DNA of 64,000 nucleotides from Aedes albopictus (Eukaryota > Arthropoda > Insecta > Diptera > Culicidae), in the NCBI RefSeq assembly GCF_035046485.1, contig NC_085137.1, positions 7,789,977 to 7,853,976 of the forward strand. The letters run 5' to 3'. Below are positions 21,664-33,747 of this stretch, in pieces. Every line of letters starts with the position of its first letter. Positions within the stretch are counted from its first letter, which is position 1. The notes under the pieces are model-generated. The model searched no databases and was not told the DNA's origin. It worked only from the letters and a program-made list of their open reading frames with translations. The position numbers were made by a program, and so were the translations under genes.

Positions 21664-23040
21664 GCGATGGGAGTTGTGGAAAATGGTTTAGATTTTATCA
21701 CCTTTGTTCCGCTTGTTTGCCGTAGTTTGCTTAATAACTCTATTCCTGATGGTGCGAAGGTTCAGCCAGCAGTCACTAACTTGGGATGGGATGGGAAGTT
21801 TCGAAAGGATTAGCAAAGATACGGGGATTTTCCACAAAATATCTGGAAATATCTAACACCTCAAAGCCAATGCCGATATTGACACGTTTTCGGCAAAATA
21901 AAAATACAGTTGTTGTAGTGGGTCCAATCCTTTCTGTAAAACAACTTGATGTGACCAACTTTACCGTTTCAAGAGTCATAAAGTTTTCCACTTGAACAAA
22001 CAAACGGGGCAACAACGACTAAGCTTCTCACTGCAAACAGCACTAATCGTCGGTAAATAAAAATTAAGGATAATTCCTTTGCGTGAGGGACAGAAACGCA
22101 CCTTTCAAGCGTTCAAGATCTAGTATTTGATTTAGAGATGTTGACATGGTAATGGATAATCTGGTTTTTGATGGACGTTATCAGATGGTGATTTGCTAAT
22201 TGTGTAATTAGAAATAGGTAGAATTGAGTTGATTCTAGGCTTTCATCTATTTCACATCAGTTTGAACCACATCTTTTGAAACCACGATTGGAGAACGAAT
22301 TGTTGTCAAGAATCTTTATACACCTTCAGCGACAACGCGAAATCCACTCAAACAGCAATTACGGAACCCGTAGAAAGTTTTGCACGAACAACCTCTGAAT
22401 AAAATGAAGCCTTCATTTGAGCGGAATCGAGAATTCTCCCGTGCCAATCTGGGAATCTAAATTCCACCAGAAAATATTTTACAAGCACATTCGCATCGAC
22501 AAGTCATCAAATTGTTCAGACCTCCCGTAACCCGAAAATTTTATCGTGAACTTAGGGGCACTCACTGGAGAGCAATACCTATAGCCTGGGCCGGGTATGG
22601 GATGCGGTGGTAGTGAAGGGGAAAAGTTTTATCGCGCATTTCTATCCTATCTCGCGGTGAAGTGCAAAAGTTTATCCCAGAATATGATAACGTTTTTGGA
22701 AAGTATGCTTCGGTTAGACACGTTCGTGCATATTAGCATGTTTCGTGGCTAGGGTTGGCGATGTGTAATTTTGGGAGTGATGTTAGGCTGTTACAATTTC
22801 CATTTTGACTCCCCCTTCACCTTTAGCAGATAAAAATTAGTTATCAAAATATTGGCTCTTTCTAAATGTTTTTTCACAAATCAGCTTTTGATACTTTTCA
22901 GATTAAATGCGTTATTATTTGTATCTCCTCCCTCCGTGTTGTCATCGAGGATACTCCAAATTTCTCACTGACAAGGATGCCAGATGATTTTTTGAAAATT
23001 TTGTATCACTCTTCCTAAAAACCTGTATCATATAGAAAAA
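21664..23040. other. unassigned sequence
   Basis: Mixed-composition DNA without recurring repeats. ORFs at 21776-22015 and 21786-21995 are mutual shadows. No promoter, RNA gene or transposon end identified. Confidence 0.3.
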
Positions 23041-23042
23041 TT

Positions 23043-23312
23043 AATGGGGTCTCCAGTTAGCCTAGTGGTTAAGGCTAAGGATCGCCAATCCGGAGACGGC
23101 GGGTTCGATTCCCGTTCCGGTCGGGAAAATTTTCTCGACTTCCTGGGCATAGCGTATCATTGTACTTGCCTCACAATATACAAATTCATGCAATGGCAGG
23201 CAAAGAAAGCCCTTCAATTAACAACTGTGGAAGTGCTCAAAGAACACTAAGTTGAAGCGAGGCAGGCCAAGTCCCAGTGGGGACGTAGAGCCATAAAGAA
23301 GAAGAATAGAAA
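23043..23312 (+). mobile_element. tRNA-derived SINE, second family, copy 1
   Basis: The head GGGGTCTCCAGTTAGCCTAG then TGGTTAAGG (A box) and CGGGTTCGATTCCCG (B box) is clearly tRNA-like. The body includes TTTTCTCGACTTCCTGGGCA and AAAGCCCTTCAATTAACAAC, and the 3' end shows GGGGACGTAGAGCCATAAAG followed by AAGAAGAA. A truncated second copy lies at 39421-39632. The long non-tRNA body shows it is a SINE and not a tRNA gene. Confidence 0.85.
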
Positions 23313-23824
23313 AATGAAATAGTCTCTCTAACAAAATCTGTACGGAAGCTTAAAAATTGTATAATACAGATAAATCTGTATATATGGCATCCCGGCTCAC
23401 TGAATAAGCAGCTCCTGAGGTCCAAAAAAATGTAACTCACAGATTGAGAACACTTGCAAATAAAGTAAAAATACCTTTATATTTTTTCCATTTATTTGCG
23501 CTTCCATACATGTAAGGAAATAATCCATTAGAAACTAGGAATTGCTTTTGCCCTATAGGATATCAAACAATCGGTTGTTTTTTTCCTTATTTTTGCATTC
23601 CCATAAGTATGAAAAAAATTCTTTCTAATTGATTATGTTCTTCCATACTTAAATCTATAATCTCTAGATATTTTTTCTCACACTTTGTCAAATACAGAAA
23701 ATTAGTTATGCGATTTTTTTTTGTTTTCTTCTCATTTATAAATTTTAGAAAAGTAACATTTGTGAATAATGCATGCTTTTGCGCCCCCATAGATGTGAAA
23801 AAGCTTCTTTATGAAATGGGGATT
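23313..23824. other. unassigned AT-rich sequence
   Basis: Poly-T/A-rich DNA with the phrase GCGCCCCCATAGATGTGAAA near 23780, related to motifs at 2.5 and 4.4 kb. No coding evidence. Confidence 0.3.
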
Positions 23825-24004
23825 TTATTTTTTTTTATCTGTATTAACGAGATTTTTAGCCCTAGGCTTGTCCATCTCGGAACCCACGCTTTACTTCCCT
23901 TCCGAAGGAAGAATTCACTTTTCGTGAGTTTGTCGGGAGTGGGAATCGATCCCAGGTCCTCGACGTGATAGCCACGTGCTATAACCATCACACCAGGTCC
24001 GCTC
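23825..24004 (-). mobile_element. Feilai-like SINE, copy 2
   Basis: A nearly full minus-strand copy. The T tail is at 23825-23837, followed by CGAGATTTTTAGCCCTAGGC, the B-box complement GGGAATCGATCCC and the head complement ATAACCATCACACCAGGTCC. It differs from copy 1 by scattered substitutions. Confidence 0.85.
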
Positions 24005-24197
24005 AAATAGGGATTGTTCCACTTTTCTAGTTGCAATAAAATCACTTCTTCGATTTTTTCAATATTTTTGCACCAATATCCCTTTCGGGACGGATCGTAA
24101 AATACTGATTATCTCAAATTTTCTCTTATAAACTTAGCATCCACTAGAATAAAACTTTCTTTACTTCGGCTACTTTATCCATCTATGCACTTCTCTG

Positions 24198-24670
24198 GGT
24201 CAAATTAGGACCAGTACAATTGTGCTGGTCCGTCCTCAAAGCGGTCGATATTGTATAAGAAATGGCTGAAAATTGCCTACTTTTAGGCGTTTTATGGTAC
24301 AGAAGATTTATTGTAATTGTTAAATCACTACAAAATGTTAGTTTGTAGAAATTTAGACGATAAGAATAAGAAAATAATAATAAGAATAGCAAATCCCTGT
24401 TCCAATCTTATTCATGATTTTGATAATACGGAGTAATATTATTCACCCAAGAATTCAATGTTTTTTTCAAATACTTGTACAAGCTGATATCGTGTTCCTT
24501 GAGTTGAAATTATACGTCTAAATTTTTACAAACTAACACTTTGTAGTGATTTAATAATTAAAATCAATTAATCTTCTATACCATAAAACGCCTACGAATA
24601 GGCAATTTCCGATGGAACTCCGACCACCTTGAGGACGAACCAGCTCAATTGTGCTGGTCCCACTTTGACC
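24198..24670. mobile_element. long-TIR foldback element, GGTCAAA family
   Basis: The left arm (24198 to about 24370) starts GGTCAAATTAGGACCAG and the right arm (about 24495-24670) ends CTGGTCCCACTTTGACC. Further matching blocks are GGTCCGTCCTCAA/TTGAGGACGAACC, GGCGTTTTATGGTAYAGAAG and TGTTAGTTTGTARAAATTTA. Arms are about 170 bp and the spacer about 120 bp. It has no ORF and differs from the other foldbacks in the window. Confidence 0.8.
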
Positions 24671-25149
24671 ACCCTGAAATCTTGTGCTTTTCAACAAAGC
24701 ACAACTTTTTCTTCGCCGTTTTGCAGAACTACTCTTTTTCTATCGATTTTTATGTCTGCATACCTGGATTAAACAAATATTTATAAAAATTCGGCGGATA
24801 ATTTTTATTTCAACTTCTAGGGTGATTGTTCACTTTTTGTTTGACTTATTGTGGCGTTTTTGCCTTTCTCGTACACTAAGTGTACTGGAAAGGCTATATG
24901 TTCACTCCAAAAATTACTTATTGATAGAAGGCCCGGAGGGTCGAGTCACATATACCAATCAACTCAGCTCGACGAATTGAGGTGATGTCTGTGTGTGTGT
25001 ATGTGTGTGTGTATGTATGTGTGTATGTGTACAAAAAAACTCACATCACTTTTTGGCAGTAAACCTCAACCGATTTTAATGACCGACGGTTCATTCGACG
25101 CGGAATCTGGTCGAATTGTTTGCTATTGAAAATGGTTCGGATCGGTCCA

Positions 25150-27090
25150 GCCGTTAGCCGTTAGCGTAAACAGTTAGCAAGAAAACAGTCTCAGATCATA
25201 ACTGAACCGGTAGTGTTCCGGAACCGGTTCCGGATGTCTCGCTGGAAGTGGTCAAATATAAAAGTGCTCCAAAACTATGCATGCGACACATCAAATCGCG
25301 GCTTTTTCGATAACCTGATGAACAGTTAGCAAGAAAATAGTCTGAGACCATATCTGAACCGGTAGTGTTCCGGAACCGTTTCCGGATGTTTCGCTGGTAG
25401 TGGTAAAATATAAAAGTGATTTAAACCCATGCGTGCGACACATCAAACAACGGCATTTTCGATAACTTGATGGACAGTTAGCAAGAAAACAGTCTCAGAC
25501 CATATCTGAACCGGTAGTGTTCCGGAACCGGTTCCGGATGCCCCGCTGGAAGTCGCCAAATATAAAAATGATCCAAAGAAATGCATGCGACACATTAAAT
25601 CGCGGCAATTTCGATATCCTGATGAACAGTTAGCAAGAAAACAGTCTTAGACCCTATCTGAACCGGTAGTGTTCTGGAACCGGTTGCTGGTGTCCCGCCA
25701 GAAGTGGCCAAATATAAAGATGAACCAAACCCATGCATGCGACATATCGAAGCGTGGCTTTTTTTATAATGAAAGGTTGGCATAAAAAAGACTCAGATCA
25801 TATCTGAACCAGTAGTGTTTCGGAACTGGTTCCAGGTTTCCCGCCGGAAATGGCCGTATTTAAAAAGAACAAAACTTATGCATGCGACACATCAAATCAA
25901 GTCTTTTCCGACAACTTGATGATCGCTTATCAAGGAAGTAGGCTAAGACCACATTAGGGACTGCCAGTATGTAGTGCCGAAACTAGTTCCGGGTTTCACT
26001 CAAAAAGCGGTCAAATATAAAATTGAACCAAACACAAAATTGAATGCAACACAGCAAAGCGCGGCTTTTTTGATAACCTAATATACGTTAGCAAGCCAAT
26101 AGGCTCAGATTATTTAAGAGACTACCGGTAGTATTCCGCAACCAATTCCGGGCCGGAAGTGAAACCAAACTCATGCATTGAGATATCGTGGCTTTTTAGG
26201 TAACATGATGAACAGTTGCAAGAAAATAGACGCAAGCCATATCAGTGTGTTACGGAACCGATTCCGGGTGTCCCGCCAGAAATGGTCAAATGTAAAAGAG
26301 AACTAATATATGCGACATATCAATGACTTATTCAGTAACATGATAAACGGTTAACCAGTACATAATCTCAGACCATATTTGAGAGAACCGATTCCAGAAT
26401 GTCTGTGTTTGTGGGCTTCGTGGCCGTGCGGTTAGCGGCGTCAGTCGTTTAGGCGTATTGTGAGTGCCACGGAGTGAGGGTTCGATTCCCGCTCTAGCCG
26501 GAGGAAACTTTTCGTCGAACGAAAAATCCTCCACTGGTCCACTGGGTGTTCCGTGTTGTCCGTTGCCTAATGTTAGTGAATGTTCAGTCTGTGCAACCTC
26601 TGGTTGAAGACGGTGTAGTATCTTTTTTTTAAAGAACTGGTGATGAGACGAGTAACCCGCCGGAAGTGGTAAAATATAGAGGGGAACCAAACCATAGCAG
26701 CGTTTTTGATTTTTTGATGAACGGTCAACAAGAAAATAGTCTCAGGCCACATCTAGAACTAGTAATAGTATTTCGGAATCGGTTGCGGGTGTTCCATCGG
26801 AAGTGATTAAATAGAAGTGAAGCAAATTCGTGCATGCGACACATAAAATTGCAGCTTTTTCCTAAATTTGCCGAACGGTTAGCAAGAAAATAGCCTCAGA
26901 TCACATTAATATTCGGCTTTTTAGGTAACCCGATGAACAGTTGACAAGAACATAGTCTCAGTCCATATGTGAGACAACCGGAATCGGTTCCAGGTGTCCC
27001 GCCGTAAGTGGTCAAACTTAAAATTGAACAAAACCCATGTAAGCTGCACATCAAATAGCGGAATTATAAAAGTGAACAAAATAAATGTCA
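25150..27090 (+). repeat. 152-bp satellite array in HINE-like copy 4
   Basis: Successive AACCGGTT-type cores begin near 25222, 25374, 25526 and 25678, exactly 152 bp apart, then degrade and become irregular (25824 onward). Each unit runs from CATGCGACACATCAAA through GATGAACAGTTAGCAAGAAA and TCTGAACCGGTAGTGTTCCG to GGCCAAATATAAA. Divergence rises toward the 3' side. Confidence 0.85.
26412..26632 (+). mobile_element. tRNA-derived SINE, third family
   Basis: The head GGGCTTCGTGGCCGTGCGGT then TAGCGGCGTCAG has a class II (Leu/Ser-like) tRNA look, and the B box GGGTTCGATTCCC follows. The body includes AAATCCTCCACTGGTCCACT, and it ends with a T run (26622-26630). It is inserted in the 152-bp satellite. 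Only one copy is in the window. Confidence 0.75.
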
Positions 27091-27339
27091 AAGCGATAAA
27101 TCAAATCGTGGCTTTTTTGATAGCATGTAAACGTTGGGAAAGATTATAAGTGAAGAAATGTTCAAAATCTTCATATATGCAATAGAACAAAATCGTGACC
27201 AAAGCGATCTCATCAAATCACACCATTTCAGATTCCTACGGTGTAAATATATAGTAGGATGGAACAACGTGGAAAAAATATAATTTGATCGCATAAACAC
27301 CGAATAAAGTTTTTTCAATCCTCAATCTCCTTTTGCCTC

Positions 27340-27600
27340 TAAAATTACTGCTCACAATTTGGGTGCGGCATGTTGAGCCCTCACTCTTCTCATTGCTATT
27401 GAAATTTGAATGGAAAATTTCCATTTTCTGCTTTTTCCCGTAAGGAGGTCAAATTTCACATGAATCGTGTTACCAATTATACTAAAATATAGCCTAAAGT
27501 GTGCTAAAAAACTTTGTCGAGGATCACAAAGTGATCTGTGATTGTGAATAAAGTCAACCTTCTTCATGCATTTGCCGACGCTCACCCCGCTGCCGTAGTG
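27340..27600. repeat. single arm of the GAGTGG foldback family
   Basis: It shares TATAGCCTAAAGTGTGCTAA then AAAACTTTGTCGAGGATCAC and AAAGTGATCTG with one arm of the elements at 14639 and 39691. The partner arm is missing. It lies inside HINE-like copy 4. Confidence 0.6.
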
Positions 27601-27889
27601 AATAGAATTGTTGCTTTTTGAAAGTTAAAATTGTGCTTTTCTATATAAAATGATTCAGGAACATTTCGGCTAACGTCGATGGAAAGATCATGAGTACAGT
27701 TTCGACGAGAAAGGCACTATCACCACTAGGTGGATTAATCTGGGTTTTTTATAAACAATTACAATCAAAGCTGAGGCTCAGAAATACAAGTATAAGTAAT
27801 CACTCGATCATAAAAAAAAATTACCTAAAAAATAAGAACTTTTGAAAGTTCTATCAGAACATTTTCAATGGTTCGCCTCAATATTTTTT

Positions 27890-30100
27890 TCAAGAATTCA
27901 TGACTTCCTTTAGAGGATCCCCTAGAAATTTCTCCAAGATTTTCTAGAAAAGCTTCCATGAGTTTCGTCAGAAATTCCTCTATAGATTTTTTTAAGTACG
28001 ATTGCTTTAAAAATGCTCTCAGGCAGGCCTGTGCACAGGAAAGGCGACAAGAGAGGGATTTTTCCTAATTTTGGCATAGGGCGGAGGGACGCCTAGTGCA
28101 TGGAACATCGGCAATGGGAGTGGTTAAACCCCCAAAACCCCTCCCTTATGCACGGGCTTCCTCTCAGGAATTCCTTCAGAACAAGACTCTTTAAGACAAT
28201 TTACAACTGACTCTTTCAGATTTTTTTCTTCAGCTGCTTCAGAAATTCTTCGAGCAATTGCCTTAGAAATTTGCCTGAAGGTTCCTAAGACATTTTTTGG
28301 GAGTATTTTTACATTTTTCCCAAGGATTCCTTTAAAAATCTTTCATTGATTCCTGCCAAAATTGCAACCTGAATTCTCCATAAACTACTCCAGGAATTCG
28401 GTCCAAAAATGTATCCAAGATTTTTCAAGAAACTCCTCTAGCGGGTTTTCCAGAAATTCTCCTAAGGATCTCTATGGAAATTTATCCTGGGTTCATCTCA
28501 GATACCCTTAAGAGTTTCTCTGAGAATTATTTTAGGTAGATTCGATAGCGGCTTACTTCATAAATTATTCTATGGATGTGTTTAGAAAAACATTTGGATA
28601 TTTTCCCAAAAAATATTTAACAGTATTCCTTTAGAAACTAGTTTTTTTTCTTCATTTTTCATGAGTTTCCATCAGAAAATCTTCCAGATATTTCATTAAG
28701 AAGTTTACCAGAGACTTTGCGCTGAAAATGCTCTAGGGATTTCTTTGAACATTCCTGCAGAGATGCTCATACCACCTCAGTCCCTCGAAAACCTTTCCCC
28801 TTTTAGATTTTCTGGTACCTCACTGATAGTCCTTGGGACCCCTTGAAACGCCTCTGAAACCTCCCTTTGCTCTCCCCTTTAACCATCTCCTGGCCACCGT
28901 AACAATAGTTATCGCCATTATCAAATTTTCCTATACACAATATGGGTTCTCATTAGCTTCTTTTTATGCAGGGAATAAAAAAGGTGCATAGATTAAAAGT
29001 GCATAAAAATAACATGCATGAGAAGAGGCTTAAGTGTGTTACTATTTTCAAGGATTCAGACCGTAGTTCGACCTGTCAGACATTCCTTCAGAATGTCCTC
29101 CATGTATTTCCCCATAAATTTCTCAAGCATTTACTTTAAGGATACGTCTCAGAATTTTTCCACGAAAAAAGAATTTAAGGAATTTATTCAGCAATATTTT
29201 TTAGAAATTTATACTGGAATTCCTTTGCAAATATCTCGAGAGCTTTTCTTGGGATCAGTACAGAAGTTTTTCTATGCGCTTCTATCTACAGGAATTTCAA
29301 CAAGAATTCCTTTACAAATTCATATACATGTTGCTCCAGAAAAATATCCAGAAAATCCTCCAAAAGTTTTTGAAGGATTTTCCCAAGAATTTTCCTAACG
29401 GCTCTGCCCCATTTGGCATAACGCCGTTTGTCATAACGCCATTTGGCAAGGCCATTTGGCACAATGCCGTTTGACATAATGCCGTTTGACATAATACGGA
29501 GTACAGCCTTCTTGGTAAGGATGTGCATAATCCTTGTTATGCCAAATGGCGTTATGCCAAATGGGGTAGAGTCAAAATTCCTTCAAGAATTTCCCTGGGG
29601 TTTTTTTTTCAGATGGTCATCAGGAGGTTCATTTAAAAATACTTTCTGAGATTTTTACAGTGATTCTGTTGGAGATTTCATCAGAAACACTTTCAGGGAT
29701 CCCAAGAATCTTATAAATTAGAATTTCATAGTTTTCTTGAGAAATTTCAGCAAGGCATTCCTTAAAAAGTTCTGTGGAGTTTTTGTGAATATTTTGAAAA
29801 AATTTTCGAAAGTGTTATGAATATTCCTTCGTATATTCTGCAAAGGGCTCCTCTAATAATTCATTGAGAACATTCTTCAGGGATCTCTGGAGAATGTTCT
29901 GAATTTCTATACTTGGATTTCTTTTTGAAAATTGTTTCTGCAAACAATTGTTCCGTCAGAAACATCTGGGATTCCTTCATAGATTCATGCAGAAATTGTT
30001 TCATATATTCCTCTAGGAATTATTTTCAGGGTTACTGGAAGATTCGTGAATCCCTGGAGAATTTCCTAAAGAAAACCCTAGATCATAGTTTCTCACGAAC
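27890..30100 (-). repeat. degenerate GGAATTC-type array, CT-rich orientation
   Basis: The top strand repeats TTCCTYCAGRAATTYCTC-like units, the complement of the array at 1.65-2.47 kb. Interruptions include a different GC-richer phrase at 28025-28150 (GTGCACAGGAAAGGCGACAA) and a MITE at 29402-29571. ORFs such as 29018-29398 are low-complexity translations of the repeat. Confidence 0.75.
29402..29571. mobile_element. 170-bp MITE built on CCATTTGGCATAACG
   Basis: The ends share CTCTRCCCCATTTGGCATAA then CGCC as inverted repeats of about 24 bp. Internally the word ATTTGGCAYAAYGCC or its complement recurs at least six times. It is inserted in the degenerate array. No target duplication could be fixed with confidence. 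Confidence 0.65.
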
Positions 30101-30103
30101 CCC

Positions 30104-30165
30104 AAAACGGGGGGGGGGGGGGAGGTTGGTTCGGCGGCCTTCATACGAGGGGGGGGGGTGGTGTT
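30104..30165 (-). repeat. G-run remnant, related to the poly-C MITE
   Basis: Two runs of 9-16 G flank GAGGTTGGTTCGGCGGCC. The MITE at 35918-36074 has on the other strand a C run beside TGGCCGAACCCACCCG, so this is probably a remnant of that family. It sits close to where the surrounding degenerate array changes strand. Confidence 0.45.
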
Positions 30166-30224
30166 AGGCGATGGACAGTTTTGTATTATGAATTTGTTCT
30201 TCCTTTCTCTATATGCATACCTTA

Positions 30225-31020
30225 TTATGCATCGCTGGAGAATTTTCTGAAGAAACCTTTAGAAGAACTCCTGGAGATATCGCAGGAGTAATTCTTAGAG
30301 AATTTCTTATACAATCCCTGAAATCTCTCAGACTCGTGGACATTTCCAAAAGGAATCCTGCAGAAACATAAAAAATTCCTGGAGAAATTCGTTAGAGAAC
30401 CACTGAATAAATTTCTAAAAAAAATTTGATGAATCTTTGGAAGACAATTTTTGAACTCGTGGAGTGATTCCTGAAAGCATCTGTGTAGAAATTCCAACAA
30501 GATAAAATCTCTTTAAAATCACAGAATCTCTGTAAAGAAATCTCTTGGAATGGCATCTTTTTAAGATATATTTCTAGGAATTTTCGGAGAAATCCATGGA
30601 AGAATTTTTAGAGAAATTTTTGGGGAAACTTCTTCAAAAATGTTTGAGGGAAGACATGCACGAATTTCTGTAAAGTATTCCAGATGGAATCACATTACAA
30701 AATCCTGAAAGAATCTCCGGAGGAATCTCTGAAGAAACTTTCAGAGAAATACACAGACAGGATAACCTTTGAAAGAGATACTTGGAGGAATTCTTGCCGA
30801 AATCAATCTTAAAAACCCTGCGAGAATCTGTAAGCATTCCCGACAAATGTTGATGAAACGTGAAAGAATCCCTCATAATATTTCTTGCGGTATCAGGGAA
30901 TAATCATGAAAAAAATCAAAAGAAGTCCATGTGTAGGAATAGATTCTTAAATAATTCTCGAAGGAATCTTAAGAAGAATTCTTTCCGAACTCATGACATG
31001 AATTATAGAAACATTGTGTG
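30225..31020 (+). repeat. degenerate GGAATTC-type array, GA-rich orientation
   Basis: The same repeat type as 27890-30100 but inverted: the top strand now reads GAGAATTTCTTAKACAATCC, GGAAGAATTTTTAGAG and similar. Together the two halves form a large imperfect inverted repeat about 3 kb long. Confidence 0.75.
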
Positions 31021-33740
31021 AACAATTGATTCATGGAAGGGGGTTCCCCGGTGGTGAAATATTAAAGTCATTTCCAAGAAGGAGTACCTGTACTGGGCGC
31101 TAAAATTAGAAATTGACAGCCACTTTACGCCCACTGCGTTTATCAGCCTGGCTTCTTATCAATTCAGATCATTTTTTTGTAAGTGATGAGTCTCTAGTAA
31201 GCACTAACTGCACTAAAAAAATCAGCTGGATTGGATGCAAGACAGTTGAGAAATTGCGGTGGGCGTAAAGTGGGTGGCAGCGTTTTGATAGGAGACTCGA
31301 CTGTATGTATTTATAATAGCCTTATTATGGGTACACGCACGCATATGTATCAACCTTTTAGGGATCGATTTTCGGTAATCTTTTAGATAACAGTTTGTAG
31401 TCCGTAAAAGAAAAAACTCTGTACCTACTTGTTCCGGTTGAGAAACTTAAAATTTGCTAAACATCTTGGTAAAAATCAGTAAGAAGCTGTGCTGCACATT
31501 TCTCTAAGGATTTCGAAAAGATAGATTTAGGTGAAACCGCAGGGCAAAGAATTCATTCAGAGATACTATACTCCAGTAGTGTGGGCAGCTTTTAAACTCA
31601 GTACTATACAAAATTTGGAAACAAGTTTACAGCATTTTTGAACTCGGTAAGCTGATGATCATTTTTGGTGTAGAATCATGCCCTGAGTTCGAAAACGCGA
31701 AGGAAAAAAATTACAGTAGAGCGGAAATTTTTTCGACTTTCCATACAAGGCTGATGATTTGAAATCGATTTTTGTTCTATTTTTAAGCAACGTCGCTCAC
31801 TTCACACATTTCATTCTCTGTAATCAATGCTCCGATTGAGCAGATTTTTTTACTGTAACTCGCCTACATATGATATGTCAAATAAACGTTGAGAAAGAAT
31901 TTTTAGATTGTTTTTTTTTCTTATTGAAAAAAATGAATGTCTTCATATATTTTTGGAAATTTGGCTAAAATTTAAGGAAATCGTCCCTAAAACTCGCCAA
32001 TACCTTGAATTTCATCAATCTGACGCAAAACCTGCATTCAGATGATCGAATGGTATTGTATTCAGCTTTTAATTTATGGAAAAAGCTTTGAAATTGGTTG
32101 AACAAAACGCAAGATATTTGAATTTTAGTAAATTCCACATTTTTAAAAGTTGTAAAACTCGATATTCAGCTAAAACTCAAAAACTGTTTTGAAATCAGTG
32201 CTAAATTGTACTTCAAAAATTTTGGTCGTTGACAGACGTTCACGACTTTCGTTTTATTTTGTAAACTAGTGTTACAATCAAAATTCTTTGTACCGCACAC
32301 CCTAGCTTTGCTGCGGTGTGGTTGCCAGAAGCCAAGCCGAGCCGAGACTTAGACAAGTGGTTCGAAAATTTTCTTCGAAAACAGACGAAGAGAAATCTAC
32401 TCCAAACTGAAGAAAAAAGAGGCGATTTAATATTCACAACTCTTTTGACAACTTGCCGTTCTAATGTACAAGCTGAAGTTTCCCAAACTGTTCCAACCCA
32501 ACCTACCTACCACCCGCTGAGTTCAGATTAGCCAGCTTGGTAACAATCACCCGAGAATGTTCTCAGTGTCATGTTAGTGCGGGATGTGATCCAAATAATA
32601 TGTACCGTACTCACCGTATAGGTCTTATTGCATCACAACAGCACCAACGCAGCACAGAACCTGTTTCGGGGCGGGGAGGGGAAAGCTATTTTCCTGAGCC
32701 AATCCGATGGGATCATGATGCGATCCTGATGAATGTGGCCTATCCCCTTTGCAGCCGTTGCAGGGTTTCCGAGCGTATTGTAGAAAATGGAGCTACTGAC
32801 ACTAATGGCTGTGTTCATGTACGACGGCGACCATGTAAGTGTGTATGTGCGTGTGCTGCTTCTCGTTCTCCAGGGAGGTATAATGTGGTAATATAAATGC
32901 ATTTACTTTATTCAAATTAAGCAGCTCCCAACATCAGACCGAGAACTACACATCCAACCTCCATGACATTCAACCGGCTATTAGTGATGCAAAGATGCAA
33001 ATTATAAGTTAACAACCCAACAGTTTTGTGTTCTCAATGACGGGTTCCTGCCGGGAGAGCTGTCGAGCTCTCGCTAGAGCTTTCGCCTCGTCTATTCAGC
33101 TAAGCTCCTCTGGCGGAAACGTCAGCCTTGGGTCTGGCTCTGGGTCTGGTAGGGCCCGGGCTCGGTTCCGGGTTCGTTTGTGAATGGGTAACCAGCGACG
33201 ATAAATTGAGTTTGCCATCTTGGAAAATTATTCCTGCTGCGCTCTGGTGTTTATCTTTCTTCTTGGTTTTCTTTACCAGTTTCCGGTGAATTTAATTGAG
33301 AACTATTCAGCTTTCAAATTGAATATAAACTTATGCGCGGCATTATATCCCGTTTGGTGGATTACGCTGCTCGGAAGTTGATTATTGTGCCAAGGCATTA
33401 TTTTCTTAGCGGTGCAAAATAGATGAACTTAATTAATTCCTTTGCAAGCTGCGATGGCGTCGTTTTCGCACAGGAGCATGCTATTACGTCAATTACGGAA
33501 CAATATGTTACGCTTTTAGAACTTGAATAATCAATTCACGGTGGTCGTTTAATTTCTCTAGAGTTTTATTTTCTAATTGAAACTTATCATTGTTTATGGG
33601 CAGAACGAATGTGAACTACCGGCTCAGTGTGACAGTTTTCCAGCGCAGCTTGATGCTTTTGACATAACCCTTGAAACAATTTCTTTCGTGTATCAAATAC
33701 TTGGACCTACGGCTCCAACCAGCCCCTAACCACCAATCAC
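31021..33740. other. unassigned, mostly unique sequence
   Basis: Positions 31114-31290 contain a likely small MITE with inverted CCACTTTACGCCCAC. 32300-32530 and 32540-32880 are more GC-rich and hold plus ORFs (71 and 119 codons) without family signatures; the second ends near a splice-donor-like CATGTAAGTG at 32834. 33030-33180 is GC-rich with GGTAGGGCCCGGGCTCGG. These could be untranslated exons of a host gene, but nothing proves it. Confidence 0.3.
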
Positions 33741-33747
33741 CAAGAGG

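Larger units (their letters stand above)
24858..27745 (+). mobile_element. HINE-like satellite element, copy 4 (plus), near complete
   Basis: It starts with the hairpin terminus GCCTTTCTCGTACACTAAGT at 24862, followed by AGAAGGCCCGGAGGGTCGAG, the TG-rich microsatellite (24987-25033), the CCGACGGTTCATTCGACGCG block and then a 152-bp satellite array (about 25150-27090) broken by a SINE at 26412-26632. A foldback arm lies at 27340-27600. The far end CGAGAAAGGCACTATCACCA then CTAGGTGGATTAAT is at 27702-27738. No transposase or helicase ORF. Its layout resembles Helentron-associated non-autonomous elements. Confidence 0.75.

Noticed and set aside
23043..23125. tRNA gene with clear A and B boxes (also 21189, 26412 and 39421)
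   Set aside because: Each tRNA-like head is joined to a non-tRNA body and tail and recurs or is truncated as SINEs are; 3' acceptor pairing is not maintained.
29018..29398. 126-codon plus ORF
   Set aside because: Low-complexity product of the CT-rich array, the same origin as many small ORFs at 48.6-52 kb.
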